DNA from: Mesorhizobium sp. B2-7-1
GTDB taxonomy: Bacteria; Pseudomonadota; Alphaproteobacteria; Rhizobiales; Rhizobiaceae
Reading direction: 5' to 3'
Assembly: GCF_006440735.1 (NCBI RefSeq)
Contig: NZ_VFUA01000001.1
Coordinates: 1 to 64,000, forward strand
Length of the DNA: 64,000 bases
This document shows, one piece after another, positions 63,673 to 64,000 of this stretch. Below the pieces are notes generated by a model. It did not search any database. It had not been told where the DNA came from and saw only the letters and a program-made list of their open reading frames with translations. Both the position numbers and the translations under genes were made by a program. Positions within the stretch are counted from its first letter, which is position 1. Every line of letters starts with the position of its first letter.

Positions 63673-64000
63673 ATGAACGTGATGCAGAACCCGTCATTTC
63701 CTGTATTCGATCTCGGAAAGTTCGAGGCTGCGAGCCCCGCGGAAAAGAAGGCGCTCGGCCGCGAGGTCGACCATATCTGCCGCAGCACCGGCTTCCTGGC
63801 GGTCACGAACCACGGCGTTCCGCAGGCCGTGATCGACGCCGCCTGGTCGAAGGCGAAGGCCTTCTTCGACCTGCCGCCCGAGGAAAAGCAGCGCTCGAAG
63901 GCGCCCTACAAGGGTTATCCCTATGGATATCTCGGCCCGGAGCTCGAGGCGCTGGCGAAATCCCGTAACGTCGACACGCCACCGGACTTGAAAGAGAGCT
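63673..64000 (+). CDS. Isopenicillin N synthase-like 2-oxoglutarate/Fe(II) oxygenase (5' part)
   Basis: The first about 109 residues of a 2-oxoglutarate-dependent oxygenase; the gene runs past the window edge. The DIOX_N domain is clear: FPVFDLGKFEAASPAEKKAL, STGFLAVTNHGVPQAVIDAA, FFDLPPEEKQRSKAP and YKGYPYGYLGPELEALAKS. The iron ligands (HxD...H) lie beyond the window. Start ATG at 63673 or 63682. It is 69 bases after emrB, on the same strand. Confidence 0.85.
   Translation, partial: MNVMQNPSFPVFDLGKFEAASPAEKKALGREVDHICRSTGFLAVTNHGVPQAVIDAAWSKAKAFFDLPPEEKQRSKAPYKGYPYGYLGPELEALAKSRNVDTPPDLKES

Overview
The window is GC-rich chromosomal DNA of a Rhizobiales alphaproteobacterium, most likely Mesorhizobium or a close Phyllobacteriaceae relative. 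The reasons are the aapJQMP amino-acid transporter, the ABC-type uptake style, several families of rhizobial intergenic repeats, a CIRCE-controlled groESL operon and many small LysR/TetR/MarR-controlled catabolic units. No rRNA, tRNA, phage, transposase or CRISPR was seen. Genes are densely packed on both strands, and many junctions overlap by 1-4 bases.

Layout. 0.5-4.8 kb: aapJQMP, a general L-amino-acid ABC importer. 5.0-7.3 kb: a DUF2459 protein, then a zf-CHCC protein and an FAD monooxygenase on the minus strand. 7.5-11.3 kb: polyphosphate kinase and exopolyphosphatase, translationally coupled. 11.3-14.0 kb: two DoxX paralogues and fumarase C. 14.1-17.2 kb: cupin/LysR divergent pair, an SDR and a BetI-like repressor. 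17.3-19.1 kb: a choline-type binding protein without permease or ATPase, coupled to an alpha/beta hydrolase. 19.1-28.3 kb: mixed enzymes and unknowns (NIPSNAP/TetR pair, Tat-exported phosphoesterase, CsbD, patatin lipoprotein, GST, SDR, three tightly spaced small genes, LysE). 28.3-33.3 kb: AraC regulator, GFA and OsmC proteins, and a TetR-controlled operon of quinone-oxidoreductase-like enzyme, OsmC and NTF2-like protein. 33.4-39.4 kb: an allantoin operon (LysR, NCS1 permease, allantoinase, racemase, allantoicase). 39.9-42.0 kb: groESL with a perfect CIRCE. 42.1-43.8 kb: divergent methyltransferase and ATP-grasp-like genes around a 14-bp palindrome. 43.8-50.0 kb: SDR/LysR pair, then a TetR-controlled MFS transporter, a sugar-lactone oxidase and a DSD1-like PLP protein. 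50.3-51.8 kb: MarR-GNAT fusion and a shortened AraC protein. 52.0-55.5 kb: cobalamin riboswitch followed by DUF1636 and a BtuFCD-like importer. 55.5-59.8 kb: four overlapping glycosyltransferase genes on the minus strand. 60.1-63.6 kb: MarR-EmrA-EmrB efflux operon. 63.7 kb to the edge: start of an isopenicillin-N-synthase-like oxygenase.

The most interesting places are: the B12 riboswitch operon led by DUF1636, with a Zur-box-like site upstream; the lactone oxidase / DSD1-like pair whose PLP partner lacks the usual metal ligands; a 123-nt nested inverted repeat in front of emrB; two TetR regulators of the same type, each beside a matching tandem operator; and four copies of a large imperfect palindrome in intergenic DNA.

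All calls come from reading the sequence and translations; no database search was run. Start codons were chosen from ribosome-binding sites and family length and are noted where uncertain.
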